DNA of 64,000 bases from Rhynchopus euleeides (GCA_963210315.1 OY723292.1:434001-498000), one strand, 5' to 3'. Shown: positions 32,267-44,882, numbered from the stretch's first letter. The notes: a model not told the origin generated them from the sequence alone. Numbers and translations: made by a program.

Positions 32267-33001
32267 CGGCGGTTTTCCAAAATCGGGATACGGATACGGA
32301 GACGTATCCGGACACGGGATACGCTCGCCTACCAAAGTGGGCCCAGCCAGGTAAGCTGGTGCTCGGGGGTGTGGGGAGCTGCCCTTGTCATTGGGTAACG
32401 TACCAGTTGTGGGAGCGGGCATGTTGCCCGATGTCCCTTCAGGGTGTGGTGTGCACCCTCCTCCTCATCCCCCTTGGGGGCACAGCCACGGATGATCCCA
32501 GACCCTCCCAGAGGGGGATGCAGCAGGTTCATGTCAGAGACCAACGTGCACTCAATCCGCTGCAGAACCTACACATGACCGTCTTCCGCCCATTGGTCTC
32601 CTTGACGTCCACCGCGAGCATTGTTGGTGCAGCATTGGTTCCAGATCCCGTCATCGTCTGCACCAAGAATGCTCGCGGTGGACGTGGCGGTCAGGGGACG
32701 GTCAAAGGAGACCAATGGGCGGGAGACCGTCATGTGTAGGTTCTGCAGCGGATTGAGTGCACGTTGGCCTCTGACACGAACCTGATGCATCCCCCTCTGG
32801 GAGGGTCTGGGATCATCCGTGGCTGTGCCCCCAAGGGGGATGAGGAGGAGGGTGCACACCACACCCTGAAGGGACATCGGGCAACATGCCCGCTCCCACA
32901 ACGGGTACGTTACCCAACGACAAGGGCAGCTCCCCACACCCCCGAGCACCAGCTTACCTGGGCTGGGGCATCCCGTATCCCGATTTTGAAAAACCACCGC
33001 A
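32267..33001. repeat. Foldback with ~310-bp inverted arms
   Basis: Left arm from about 32267 and right arm to about 33001 are reverse complements over long blocks (AGGTAAGCTGGTGCTCGGG, GGCAACATGCCCGCTCCCA on the right arm, CGTCCACCGCGAGCATT). The loop around 32634-32665 is unpaired. The left arm has ~50 extra bases (32295-32340). Open frames on both strands mirror each other and are not thought to be genes. Confidence 0.8.
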
Positions 33002-33183
33002 TCCTACCGTATTTCTACATCACTGCAGCCATGGGCTAGGGGGGGGGGGGGGGGGGGGGGGGGACCGCTTGCCCCCCCGTGGTGCCAAGCCTCCACACTC
33101 CCTCGACTACCGCCCGAGCCTTCCAGGGGATGACAAGCTGTGGCCTGGCAGCGCCGGCAGCCACGACGAGTGGGGGGGCGGGT

Positions 33184-33214
<31 letters not shown>

Positions 33215-34228
33215 GGGGGGGGGGGCGGGGGGTGCTGAGCACCCCCTCCCCGCCCGCCGCTGTTGAACCCTCTCTCTCTCTCTCTCTCTCTCCCCGCCAC
33301 ACCCACCCACCCACCCCCCCACGTCATGCTGCCTGCACAGTATTGGGAGGATAGAATGCCCGCTATCCGCTTGCCATCGCACTACTGCCGGGACGGCATT
33401 CCGTGCCGGCGTTCGAATCAGCTGCGTCGCTGCACTGAGAAAACTAACCCTCTATCTACTGAGAAGTGATATTCTTGTTCACGAGACCCTGCGGGGTGGT
33501 GGTGGCGGTGGTGGTGATTGGGAGGAAATAGGGGGGGCGGTCGCAGATCATTTGCAGCGATAACCTCGGCCAGCCAAACGAAAAACGCTGATCATAGACA
33601 TGATACTGTGGCAGGCATTGCTGGGGTGGGTCCGTCGCCCTCTGCATAATCACAAGACAGATCGAGTGAATATACAATGTTGTTCAATAGACCCCCCAAG
33701 TCGCAGCGAAGCTGTTCAAACGAGCGTGAGCGAATTGGGGAAAACCCCAATGGGGTCGGGCCAACCGTTGCGCTCTCGCGGTGGAATAGTGACCCGCTGT
33801 GTCCAGGAGGAAGCTGACGAAGACGTCCGCGATCCGCTTCCGCGACGAGTACAACAAAGCTGTTAAAGTCTTGTCGCGGAAGCGGGATGCAGGAAGAGCA
33901 CCAGCACCTCCACCATGACAGTGGCTGAGCGGGATGCTCGCAGGTGGTGCGCGAGGTGTAGGCGGCGCGGGAACAGGACGGTGCCCCGCTGTCGTTGGTG
34001 TGGAACGCTGACCACACAGCTTTGCGGTTGTGTCCCGTGGAAAAAAATCACGTACACAACCAGGGGGGACAAGAGGGTGCCGGTACGCGAGACGCACCCC
34101 AAGCTTGCAATTACTGCATTCTCGAGGTGTAACGCAGAGGGCACCCTCCCCTCTGCCTAACTGCTTCACAAGGGCAAGCCAACTCTCCTCAAAACACAAA
34201 GACTACAAGAAGGTGGCAAGACGCATAC
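33002..34228. other. Intergenic region with poly-G tracts
   Basis: Long G-runs at 33040-33063 and 33197-33225 and a CT repeat at 33270-33291. A possible 3' exon of the downstream-oriented PYM-like gene should lie here but could not be placed. Around 33930-34060 (+) short frames encode a CARC...CRWC...CGC cysteine pattern without an intact ORF. Confidence 0.4.
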
Positions 34229-35315
34229 CTGAACGTACTGCATTTCCTGCCTAAACGCGGGAAGCTTCAACAATTTCTCTTCCTGTGCCTCGTCCTTTGC
34301 ACCCTCATCGCGGATCTTCTCCACCTGCTTCACTTTTTTCGTCAGGTTGCGCAACGCCTTTGCTGTGTCGGGATACGACTTCTTGCTGAAGTCCTCCTTC
34401 TCCACCGGCACGGCTGCTGCTGCCGGCTTCTTCGGCTCAGCCTTCGCACTGTCACCCTCAGCCTGGGCGTCGCCTTCCGCCTTGGGCTTCTTCTCCTTTG
34501 GCGGCTTCTCCTTCTTCTCTTTCTTCTCGCTGGCCAGCTGTGCGCCAGGCACAGACGCCTTTTTCTGCTTTGCTGTGTGGGGCATGCGGTGGGTTGTTGC
34601 AGAGGGTCGTGAGAGAATACCAACACAAACAGGAAGGTTCGCCGCCAGTCTACTCTCCCTCTCACTTGGGGCTCGGTGTATGGGTTGATGCTGCCACACA
34701 CCCTCACCTCTGCGAAGGTGGGTGAGGGGAAACTGGTGCCTATTCGGAGACAAAGATAGCTAGCTGGGCACACTATCAAACAAACTTCGAACACACAGAG
34801 CATGCACAGCACGCCCTGCTAGTGCATGTGAAGTGCTGTGTGCAGGATACCACACGCTGCCACGGGTCATATGCAGTGCGATAACGCCAAATTCTTTCCA
34901 AACAAAAACATAACCCCCCCATACTAGCGGGCTGAGCAATGGTTGCCCCCGGCACGCCAGCCCACCCAGCGAACTGCTGCTGGGGGCCCTGGCGCTGGCC
35001 CACAGGCCGCTGATCCGCACCCCAACCGCGCCCGCCGGTGCTCACAGCCACAGGCTTTGCCGTCATACGCTCCTTCTGCAGCGTGGCGCACACCGGCGGG
35101 TTGGGGACCGCCTTCTGCCCAAGCGTCTGCGCGAGCCGCACCTTCTTCTCCCACGCCTGCAGCTCCTTTTTCCGCTTGTTTGTTGTCTCCGGGTTCCACA
35201 TCTCCTGCAGGCCCTCCTTCACCGTGTCCGGCATTCCTTTATACTCATAGCCATCAGGCCCCGTCACAGGGCCGTTCGAGGGGTCCAGAATCGAACGTGG
35301 TTCCAGTGTGGACAT
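34229..35315 (-). CDS. Small basic protein with PYM/eIF2A-type C-terminal helix (two exons placed, 3' end missing)
   Basis: Exon 1 is 35315-34925 (starting MSTLEPRSILDPS) and exon 2 is 34572-34229. The donor GCTA/GTATGGGG and acceptor CCCACACAG/CA are both phase 1 and make a Thr codon. A third exon must follow, because exon 2 ends in CAG/GTATGCGT. The 245 residues available hold a charged N-terminal part (NKRKKELQAWEKKVRLAQTL at ~50-70), a linker, a Lys/Glu/Pro/Ala tract (SEKKEKKEKPPKEKKPK), and a helical segment AKALRNLTKKVKQVEKI with KLLKLPAFRQEM. The last part resembles the C-terminal helix shared by PYM and eIF2A. The classic PYM N-terminal Mago-binding motif is not evident, so the family is tentative. 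An alternative is two separate genes, the second starting at the ATG at 34586. Confidence 0.45.
34573..34924 (-). other. Putative intron (352 bp)
   Basis: Donor GTATGGGG matches the donor of the CAP-domain gene in its first eight bases. The acceptor ends in CCCCACACAG after a pyrimidine-rich stretch. Phase is preserved. Confidence 0.45.
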
Positions 35316-36117
35316 TGCGCGATACTGCCGGCCTCCCGGTTCCCCTCCTGTCGGCGGTGCAGGGTGTGGGGGGTGTGGAGGTGATTCGATGCCAGCCCAT
35401 GCCACACCACCTCTGGGGGCCTTTCGCCCTGTGCCACACTGTGTCACTTTGCAGCTTTTGCAACTCACCTTTCTGCACTTTCTGAACGAAGCCCCCCCCC
35501 CCCCCCCTCTGTGACCGGACCCTCGCAGTGCCCGCATCCGTGGGGATCCAAAGGCGGCGGGGGCAGGGAGGCGGAGGGGGGGGGGGGGGCACTGCGCGGC
35601 GACAACGGCAAACACGGCTTGAAAACCGCCCACCCCCCCACCCCGCCCGCTGATCACTCTACTGCATAACACAGCCGCAGCAGAGGGGGGGGGGGTGCGG
35701 CAGGCAGGCCGGGCGGAGCAAGGCACGGGGGAGGCCAAAACCTACACCAGCTCCTCCACCTCCCTGTCGCTCGGCATCGCAGGTCTACCACCCCCGAGGC
35801 AGACCTGGTGAGACATTTCGAAGGGGCCCTTTGGGGCACCCTCCTTGAGGCGTACACCCCACCCCACCCCCCTCCCCCCTCCCCACCTCCCCTTCCACTA
35901 GCTCTCTCTGCTTTCCAGGGGGGTCTTCGCTGGTCGACAAACTTCGACAAACTTCGTCAGTTTTCAGCCAATTCAACAGGAAATGCACCAAAATGCACTG
36001 ACGACCACCCCGTAGCGAAGACCCCCCAGAGCAGATCACTCGATGCGCGATATCTCGCGCAAAATACATATTTCACTGCATCCCACCCCCCCACCCCCCT
36101 GGCAACCCCCCCTTTTT
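35316..36117. other. Intergenic stretch containing MITE copy D
   Basis: C- and G-runs (35497-35511, 35577-35589, 35685-35694) and the MITE at 35919. No gene seen. Confidence 0.5.
35919..36026 (+). mobile_element. 108-bp MITE, copy D (TSD CAG)
   Basis: GGGGGTCTTCGCTGG to GTAGCGAAGACCCCC, with CAG at 35916-35918 and again at 36027-36029. The interior contains AATTCAACAGGAAATGCACC. Confidence 0.85.
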
Positions 36118-37203
36118 TCATGCCAGCAGCTGAGCTAGCGCTTCAGCAGCGAGGCCCTCTTCCTCACCCTCCTCCTCCTTCTCCTGCATCTTCTGGGCGG
36201 CGATGCCCGGATCCTCTTGCGAACCCACCTCCTCGTTTGAAGCGCCTCCACCCAACGGAGGCGATGGCCCCAGCGCCTCGCGCACTGCTATGTCAGAAGG
36301 GTCGCAGAGCCTTAGGGTTGTGTAATATCGACCTATCCGGAACTGCTGTGCCGACTTCTCGCTGTGTGTGTGGCTCTGGGGCAGTGCAGAGGAGTGGTAG
36401 TCCCTACCCCGCATCACACGGGTGTCGATCGATATGCGTGTCGTGCCCGTTGTGTTGGGCGCGGTGAAGTGATCCAACACGTTACCATAGAACCGCACCG
36501 CCTCCGCCCCACGCGTCTCAAATGGGGCGTAATCACCGAGATCTGGCTCCGTTTCACAGTAGAGCGAGTTAGAGCCGTGTGTGTCACACCCAACAGGCAC
36601 CCAATAGTTTACCTCGAGCGCAGGGTGGAGGTAGTCGTAGTCGCGGTGCCGCCTCCCGATGTTTTTAGAGGTGCCGGGGAGGTGGCAGCGGAAGGTTGGC
36701 CACGTCTGGAAGACGAGGTCTTCGTCATCCGCAACCCCCATGTCAGGCGCAACCACGTCGCGCAGGAAGGCTTGATAGACCTCTTGGAATGCAGCGCGCA
36801 GGGCAGAGTCTGACTTGAGGCGGCTGTACCACAGCCTGTTGAATGCGGTCAGCCTGCCGGTGCGTGCTTCGCTCCCCCGCCTGCGCGTCTCCTCAGCTCC
36901 CCGCTGCGTGCGGTGGAGCTGGGCCAGGCAGGTGTCGGGTGGCAGACGCAGGACCTCCATGACCATGCCCTGAAGGCGCAGCGCGTGCTCTTCGGGGTAC
37001 CGGATGCATTTCTGACGCATCAGCTCAGCAGGCAGGAGCAGGGTGTCGGGGAGGGCCAGGCGTGGCACGCAGTCCTTCGGCACCGCGACAACAGCATGAG
37101 ACTCGTCGCCGGCCTCCTGAGGCCCGTCGCTTCCGCCCGCTAACGGTGGCGCCATGCTGGTGGGGGCGTTGGGAGATGCATCACCAATCGGCTCAGGGGT
37201 CAT
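36118..37203 (-). CDS. StrG-like 2-oxoglutarate/Fe(II)-type oxygenase
   Basis: 361 residues, uninterrupted, from the ATG at 37203. The core (about 165-265) has the features of the StrG/PhyH-related double-stranded beta-helix family: HRDYDY with H186 and D188, then EVNYWVPVGCDTHGSNSLYCETEPDLGDYAPF, H245 in LDHFTAPN, and R256 in TTRISIDTRV. H186, D188 and H245 are the presumed iron ligands and R256 the presumed 2OG contact. Known relatives in antibiotic clusters hydroxylate small molecules; the substrate here cannot be deduced. The N-terminal ~120 residues (helical, Arg-rich) and the acidic Glu-rich tail look like additions. A CAAAGCAG acceptor-like site lies ~16 bases upstream of the ATG. It is convergent with nothing close; the PYM-like gene follows on the same strand. 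Confidence 0.7.
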   Translation of the reverse strand: MTPEPIGDASPNAPTSMAPPLAGGSDGPQEAGDESHAVVAVPKDCVPRLALPDTLLLPAELMRQKCIRYPEEHALRLQGMVMEVLRLPPDTCLAQLHRTQRGAEETRRRGSEARTGRLTAFNRLWYSRLKSDSALRAAFQEVYQAFLRDVVAPDMGVADDEDLVFQTWPTFRCHLPGTSKNIGRRHRDYDYLHPALEVNYWVPVGCDTHGSNSLYCETEPDLGDYAPFETRGAEAVRFYGNVLDHFTAPNTTGTTRISIDTRVMRGRDYHSSALPQSHTHSEKSAQQFRIGRYYTTLRLCDPSDIAVREALGPSPPLGGGASNEEVGSQEDPGIAAQKMQEKEEEGEEEGLAAEALAQLLA

Positions 37204-37661
37204 GCGGGAGGGGTGGCTCCTGCTTTGCTCGAGGGTGTGAGGGGGTGTAGAGGGAGTGGCGGTGGTGGTGGTAGTAGTGTAGTCGAAGAAAAGGGTAAAC
37301 TATCTGATCCCCCCCCCGCTGGAGCGTGAAGTGACAGACAAAAAAACCAGACAGCAAACCAATTGCTGCCGAAATCTGTATTTTTTTGTTGGGAAGCAGA
37401 CCCCCCCACCTCTTTGTGCACACCACTCCCCCGATCGGATGAGGTGGGGAGTAGGGGGTGATGATTTGAAATCCCCCATCCGTTGCTTCGCAGCTTCCGC
37501 CACACTTCGTTCGTCGCTCGGAACGAAGTCATAAAAATACAATATGATGGTGTGTGGGTGTGTGCGGTGACAACTCTGGATCTAATGTCAATCCACAACT
37601 TGCGCGTGCATGCAGGGGACGGCAGAGGTAAGGGTGGGGGGGGTAGGGGTACGGATGGGGG
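37204..37661. other. Short intergenic stretch
   Basis: No gene. The segment near 37484-37530 (TTGCTTCGCAGC, CACTTCGTTCGTCGCTCGG) resembles the end of the ~205-bp dispersed repeat. Confidence 0.4.
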
Positions 37662-39452
37662 CTACCACGGAGGAATTGTTGGGACATCACGGGTTGGGTG
37701 GCGGTGCCAGAAAAAAAAACAGCGTTTTTTTTTTTGGCGACACGCCCGCACGGATCGGAAAACAGAACAAGTCACACGACACCCCAGAGCGCCCGGTGAC
37801 GCGCTACGTGAGGAAGGAGGATTAAGGTAGGCCCGGAAGCCTGTAGGCGCGTGCGGTGACCGCGCACGGGCGGAGGAGGAAGAGGCACCAGAACGGGGCC
37901 TTTGGGGAAGGGCTGCGTCAACGGACACGCCGTCGGGAGGGGAGGTAGTAGGAGAAGGTGGGTCCGGATCAGCGGCGCCCACGTCAACGTCAGCGTTAGC
38001 GGTGGGGATCACGTGGTCGACCCTAGGCCTTTGGGCAGGCAGTGCCGGGGTGGAACCGGTATGCGCCTCTAAGGCGGTGCGCTTCAGCTGCGCCACGGCG
38101 GGGATGGATGGCCTGACGCCGTCGGGTGAGAGCCTCCTACGAGGCTGCATCAGGTGGCGGTGGGGTGAGCCCGGGGAGCACACGGTATGGGCCAGCCTCT
38201 TCAGGATAACTGGAGGGGTGGCGGGCTCGGGAGTAGCGGGACACGGGGTCGCTTCAGGGGAGGGCTGAGGCGCAGGCACACGGGGTGGCGTGGTGGAGGG
38301 AAGATCCCCCACGGTAGGCGCAGTCGCCTCTGGGAAGGGCGGGGTTGGCGGCACATGGGGCGGCGGGGTGGGGGCGTCTGCCTCCACAGGCGTCGCAGGG
38401 GCGGGAGGGGCGTGGTGGCCCTTCTTGCAGCAAGCGGTGGGGCGTCTGTCATCCATCTCAGGCAGAGAGGCGCAGACCCCGCAGGGGGGCAGGTCATGGT
38501 CGCGGCAGCCGTGGTGGCCACGCTTGCAGCACATGTTGGAGGAGCTGCAGGTGCCGCAGCGGAGCAGCCGGTGCGTGCTGCAGAACTGCACGGGCAGTCC
38601 GTCATCCTGGCGGTGGTGGGCCCGGCAGCAGTCTTCCATTCGCAGGGTTCGGTTGTGCCCCGCCGCGTCGCAGTCATGGCACTTGGGCTTGGAGTGGGCC
38701 CTGCAGACGTTGCGAGCCAGCACCTCCGAACGGGGGGCATAGCGCTCAGCGCCGCACGGCGCCGACCTCGGGCTGACCGTGTCGAGGGGGTCACGGGTGG
38801 GGGCTACGGGAGTAGGGTCCCACTGTTCGCTTCGCGTGTCCCGGTCGGGCACCTCGGTATACGACGGGGTAAGGTCCAGGCCCCACGACTTGCTCGAGGC
38901 CCAGTGGATCGCGCGGGGAATCTGCTCGATCAGGATACGGGTGGTGAGCCCGTGGCAGGCAAAGCGGGGGCGCGGCTCAAGACCGCCCCAGACTTCCTTC
39001 ACCCCCACCGCGCGGAGGCAGTAGACACGCGAGACAAACGCGCCAGGCAGGGGCGCGCGGAGGTTAACTGCTTCACACTGGGAGACAAGGTATTTCAACA
39101 TCTGCCCCATCATGCGTCCACGCATGTTGAGTGGGGCGGGCTGGGTTCCTGCCGGGGCGCCAGTAGCGATCGGGCAGACGTCGAGCCCGGAGAAGACCTC
39201 GAAGTCGATGGCGAGCTCGCAGAAGGAGACGGACCCCTCCCTCGTCCAGGTGAGACGACCGAGCCAGGCCCGCAGGGCACGCATGATGCACTCTCCGTGA
39301 GTCCAGCGGGGTGGGTTGTCCGGCAGTGAGGCCAGGTCGGACTGATGGGGCGCAGCGGGTCGCGCTAGCGCTGCGTCCCACGCGCAAACAGTTGGGGATA
39401 CCCCGAGGCGCTCACGTTCCAGCACATCTCTGCGGGCGACTATCGTGCTCAT
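37662..39452 (-). CDS. Retrotransposon ORF1-like protein with B-box-type Cys/His clusters, copy 1
   Basis: 596 residues from the ATG at 39452, the first Met after an in-frame GA microsatellite. The N-terminal ~230 residues form a folded domain (WTHGECIMRALRAWLGRL, VSFCELAIDFEVFSGLDVCP). Residues ~270-370 carry dense Cys/His clusters (CRAHSKPKCHDC, FCSTHRLLRCGTC, CCKRGHHGCRDHDLPPCGVC) resembling tandem B-box-type zinc fingers. A Pro-rich disordered tail follows. A second copy (43634-44620, opposite strand) shares the zinc and Pro-rich regions, then continues differently after SRSASPGA, so the last ~30 residues here (CRVTCSVFRSV...) are probably read-through after truncation. A gag/ORF1 role is inferred from its link to the tyrosine-recombinase retroelement remains nearby; it is not diagnostic by motif. 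Confidence 0.55.
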   Translation of the reverse strand: MSTIVARRDVLERERLGVSPTVCAWDAALARPAAPHQSDLASLPDNPPRWTHGECIMRALRAWLGRLTWTREGSVSFCELAIDFEVFSGLDVCPIATGAPAGTQPAPLNMRGRMMGQMLKYLVSQCEAVNLRAPLPGAFVSRVYCLRAVGVKEVWGGLEPRPRFACHGLTTRILIEQIPRAIHWASSKSWGLDLTPSYTEVPDRDTRSEQWDPTPVAPTRDPLDTVSPRSAPCGAERYAPRSEVLARNVCRAHSKPKCHDCDAAGHNRTLRMEDCCRAHHRQDDGLPVQFCSTHRLLRCGTCSSSNMCCKRGHHGCRDHDLPPCGVCASLPEMDDRRPTACCKKGHHAPPAPATPVEADAPTPPPHVPPTPPFPEATAPTVGDLPSTTPPRVPAPQPSPEATPCPATPEPATPPVILKRLAHTVCSPGSPHRHLMQPRRRLSPDGVRPSIPAVAQLKRTALEAHTGSTPALPAQRPRVDHVIPTANADVDVGAADPDPPSPTTSPPDGVSVDAALPQRPRSGASSSSARARSPHAPTGFRAYLNPPSSRSASPGALGCRVTCSVFRSVRACRQKKKRCFFFWHRHPTRDVPTIPPW

Positions 39453-39455
39453 TAG

Positions 39456-39457
39456 GT

Positions 39458-39493
<36 letters not shown>

Positions 39494-39655
39494 TGCTTAT
39501 AGTGTGAATATCCCCGAAACGAAAATACTCGCACCCCAAGGGTGTCGTCTACTTAACTACGCGGGCCCGCGGCCCGGTAGACTCCCCTTGTTTGAGAGAG
39601 GAGCTGCTCTGGTGGGGTGAGGGAAGTGACACAGGAGGAGGAGAAGGCGCAGTCT
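39456..39655 (-). repeat. Leader segment of the ORF1 element with GA microsatellite
   Basis: Minus-strand order: GA repeat, CTGCGCCT-rich segment, CTCTCAAACAAGGGGAGTC, AAGTAGACGACACCCTTGGG, AAGCATACGAGAG, GA repeat, then the ORF1 start. The same ~150 bases occur at 44520-44710, but there they follow the ORF1 coding part instead of preceding it. Confidence 0.75.
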
Positions 39656-39659
39656 CTCT

Positions 39660-42600
39660 CTCTCTCTCTCTGACAGCCCCTCCCCCTCCCCCCCGTTGAG
39701 AGGAGCCCCCGGGAACTTTTCTTTGGTGTCGGCAATCACAGGCGCTATGAGAGAGCCAGGCTGCTGCACAGACCCGGGGGAGGGGGGTTCGCGAGATTCA
39801 GCGCAGCGCCGAATCACGAAAAAGTCAGCTTTTCCGACCCGACCTGCGCAGCTTCCAACTGGGGGGGCGCGTAGGTGAGGTGGGATGAGATGAGACGTCG
39901 AGGAGGGGGGGGGGGGGGTTTGGGGGGGAAGGGTGCCTGTGATACGCAAGGGTAGCAACACCCACTTCGGCAGATCATCCCCAAGGAGCGGGTGCCTAAT
40001 TCGTCGGAAGTTGGGGAATTTAATCCCAGGAAAAAATACCCCCCCTGCCCTCCTGACTCTCTGACCCCCCCCCCCTCGGGTCTGTGTGTGTGTGTTTTTT
40101 CAATGGCAGAGGGATCAGGCGCCTGTGTGTGGGTGGGGACGTGGGTGATGGGGGTCAGGTCATTGAGTGTTGATTACAACATCAACCCTCTTCGGGCCTT
40201 ACACCCCTAAACCCCACCCCCACCCCACCCAATAACCGCGTCAGTGTGTTGCTCGGAATGTTGTCAGATTGTTTTGGCCACACAGGCACACAGTGGTGGG
40301 GCCAGGATCCATGCAGGGTATCTTGCCACAAAAAGTGGTCAACATGCGCACACACACATACACGCGCGCGCGCGGGCCGCACGCATCTTTTTGTAGCAGT
40401 GTTACAGAGCATACCGAGCAGGGGTTGCTCTCTTTGGTGTGATATGCACTCACTCACACCCTCCCTCGCCCCCATTCCCCGGCACGGAAAATCCGTCAAG
40501 AAGAAGATAAAGGCTGTTGTCTGCGCGCCAAAAAAATACAAGGCGTTGTTTCGCAAGCCTTCTTCTTGTTGTGTGTGAAAAAACGGGCAAAACAAAACCA
40601 ACTCCAGGAGCCTGAGGAGGAGAATTTCTATTTTGTTGCCCCCCCCGGCGCTGCCTACTATCTTTTTTCGACACTGGGCAGGAGGCCCTGCTGCAGTAAC
40701 TCATCCACCCCCCTCCCCCTCTGGCAGAACAATCCAAAACCCGCCACCCAGGGGATACCCTCGCCAAATCAGCAGGGGTACCCCTTCCCCCTCCCATCCC
40801 CCTGGGTGGGGGGGTTTCGGAACTGCCGAGATTCGCATGAAATGGGACAGGGGAAAGATAAGAGATGAAGGAGAAGGCAACTAATGTGAACGGGTGCAGG
40901 GCAGAGGGCGCTAAGAGAGAGAGAGAGAGAGAGAGAGCAAGGAGGCAACGCCACAGTGTTGTGCCGTGTGGGTGGTGACGTTGGAAAGACGGGGGAGGAG
41001 AAGGAGAAGGAGGAGAGGGGGGTGCGAGGGCATCACGCCCTGCAGCACGCGACCCCCACCACACCGCGCGGGTGGCTTGTCTGCACCCGCGAGCGGTATC
41101 TTCGGGGTCGGACCTGGTTCACGTTCTTTTGACCCCCGTGGAGGGGTGTCAAAAAATATCCCAGGATAATCTCCCCTGACGTGTTTTTTTCTTCCTATTA
41201 AAATTCCGGGCGTTAAAAGGGGCGAATAAAAATGACCCGCGGTCAGATCTGGTCAGTTCACCGCCGGACCCGCATATTGGCCACCCCCTTGGCACCCCCC
41301 CCTCTCCCCTGCAGTGGAAAGGGGGAAAGGGGAAATTGAACTTGGAGATTCCTTTGAAAAAGAGGAGAGGGAGAAGGGGTTGCATGTGCTATTGTTTTGC
41401 CGGGTACCTGCGCGCGTGCTGTTTTTCTGTGGCTGCTTGGTGCGCGGCAGGTTCTATTTGTGAACGTGTGTGGCAACGATGGAAAAGAGCAAAACTCAAG
41501 AATGGGATGTGTGTGGGGGGGGGGGGGGGGGATATCAGCATCGCCGCAGAGAGAAGAGAGAGAGCCAGACAGGGTGTGTGGGGCGGTGTGGTGGGTATTG
41601 ATTGTTTGAAGAATGCTGAGGCGACTACGTGCGGTTTTTCCCCATGGTTCCGGGTTTGGCGTACAAACACCGCCTTTTATCTTTCTTGATTTGTAAATCG
41701 AAAAGGGCGATTTCCTTTGTGCTTGTAGCCCATCACCCCCTTCCCTCCCCAGCAACGTGTGCTGGGAGCAGGGGGCACGGATCCTGAAAAGCTTGAATGG
41801 CTCACGACACGGCCAGTGCCCATGCCAAGTGGGCCCTGGACACACCGACTTTGGACCATAGATCATTCCAAGCGAGTACGGGAAACACCACCACGAACCA
41901 TCACACCTACCCGACTGTATCCTCCTATAGCTACCTATATGGTTGGTTTTGACCTGATCGAGCCAAAAAGCACGCATCGCGCAAATTGCAAACCCGTGAA
42001 GGAATCCAATGAAATGAAAAAATCAAGATGTAGTGTACATGCGTTGCATCGCGAGCGAAAGAGAGAGAGAGAGAGAGAGAGAGATGACGAGGGATACGGT
42101 GCCCGGCCACACCCACATCCCTCCGGCACGCACATCCCTTTGCTTTCCTGCCATCGGAAGGGGTGAAGCGGCGAGCACATACACCACCGTCACACCGCAA
42201 ATGCATCAAAACCGGGTAAAACACATGTTTTGACACGTTGACACAGAGATGGGCGACGCCCCTCTGCTGTGTAGCATACGCACAATGACCGCCTCAAGGG
42301 GATACTCCGGAAGATAAGAAAACCCGTCCTATCGCACTGAAGAATGTCAACGGGAGGGGGAGAGAGAGAGACAAATCTGGGGAGGGAGGCACGCTCGTTT
42401 TCCCTGAGGCTCCCCTCAGGCGTCCCTTGACCCCTGGTCATGCCTGATGAGGCCATGCCAGGGAGGGTATGTCGTATTGAACGATTTTTTGAAAACCGAT
42501 ATTTTTTCCCCCCCCCGCCCGTGTCTCTTAGCTGTGCTCTAAACCCAGGGCCCATCCCTCCCTATTAAAGAGGGAGTGGCTGATGTCCCGAGCTCGCCTG

Positions 42601-42811
42601 GCCCACACGGTGTGGTGAGTGAGTATTTTTTTTTTGGAAGGCCCCAAAAAGGGGCTTCTAAACTGTTGAAACATCGAGAAAAATAAAGCGGCATAAAAAA
42701 TCTCACGTGGCTCGCGCTTGCATTTTTATTTTTGGCTGGAGCTTCATGAGAGCAGCACGCCAGCGGCTCGCTTGTCGGATATCACTTGGGAAGGGGGGGG
42801 GGGGGGTATTG
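39660..42811. other. Gene-poor, low-complexity region
   Basis: No supported gene. It holds GA repeats (40914-40937, 42060-42084), G- or C-runs (39905-39917, 41513-41531, 42790-42806), a CA stretch near 40345-40375 and otherwise unique sequence. Open frames are short and overlap on both strands. Confidence 0.5.
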
Positions 42812-44620
<1,809 letters not shown>

Positions 44621-44675
44621 ACGACACCCTTGGGGTGCGAGTATTTTCGTTTCGGGGATATTCACACTATAAGCA

Positions 44676-44710
<35 letters not shown>

Positions 44711-44740
44711 TTGTTTTGTAATGTGTTTGTTGCGTGAGGT

Positions 44741-44882
44741 CAATACAGATGATGCTTGGGTGGGAAGCTAGGGCGGGGCAGTCTCCGCGTGTAGCTCCCC
44801 GGCACCTCCTGCATACGCAGTGTGTGATATATGTGACGCACAAAACAAGTTCTCTTCGCAACGCTACGATATTGCGTCCAAG
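44741..44882 (-). repeat. Split direct repeat A2 (flanked by B2 and B1)
   Basis: 142 bp, starting CAATACAGATGATGCTTGGG and ending TTGCGTCCAAG. B copies (AACTTGTTTTGTAATGTG then TTTGTTGCGTGAGGT) flank it at 44708-44740 and 44883-44915. Confidence 0.9.

Noticed and set aside
33341..33460. Possible tRNA around the GTTCGAATC word
   Set aside because: No acceptor stem or D-arm could be built around it.
37662..37760. Last ~30 codons of ORF1 copy 1 as genuine C-terminus
   Set aside because: Copy 2 diverges at SPGA and continues in frame to its own stop. Copy 1 here enters A/T-run-rich non-element sequence.
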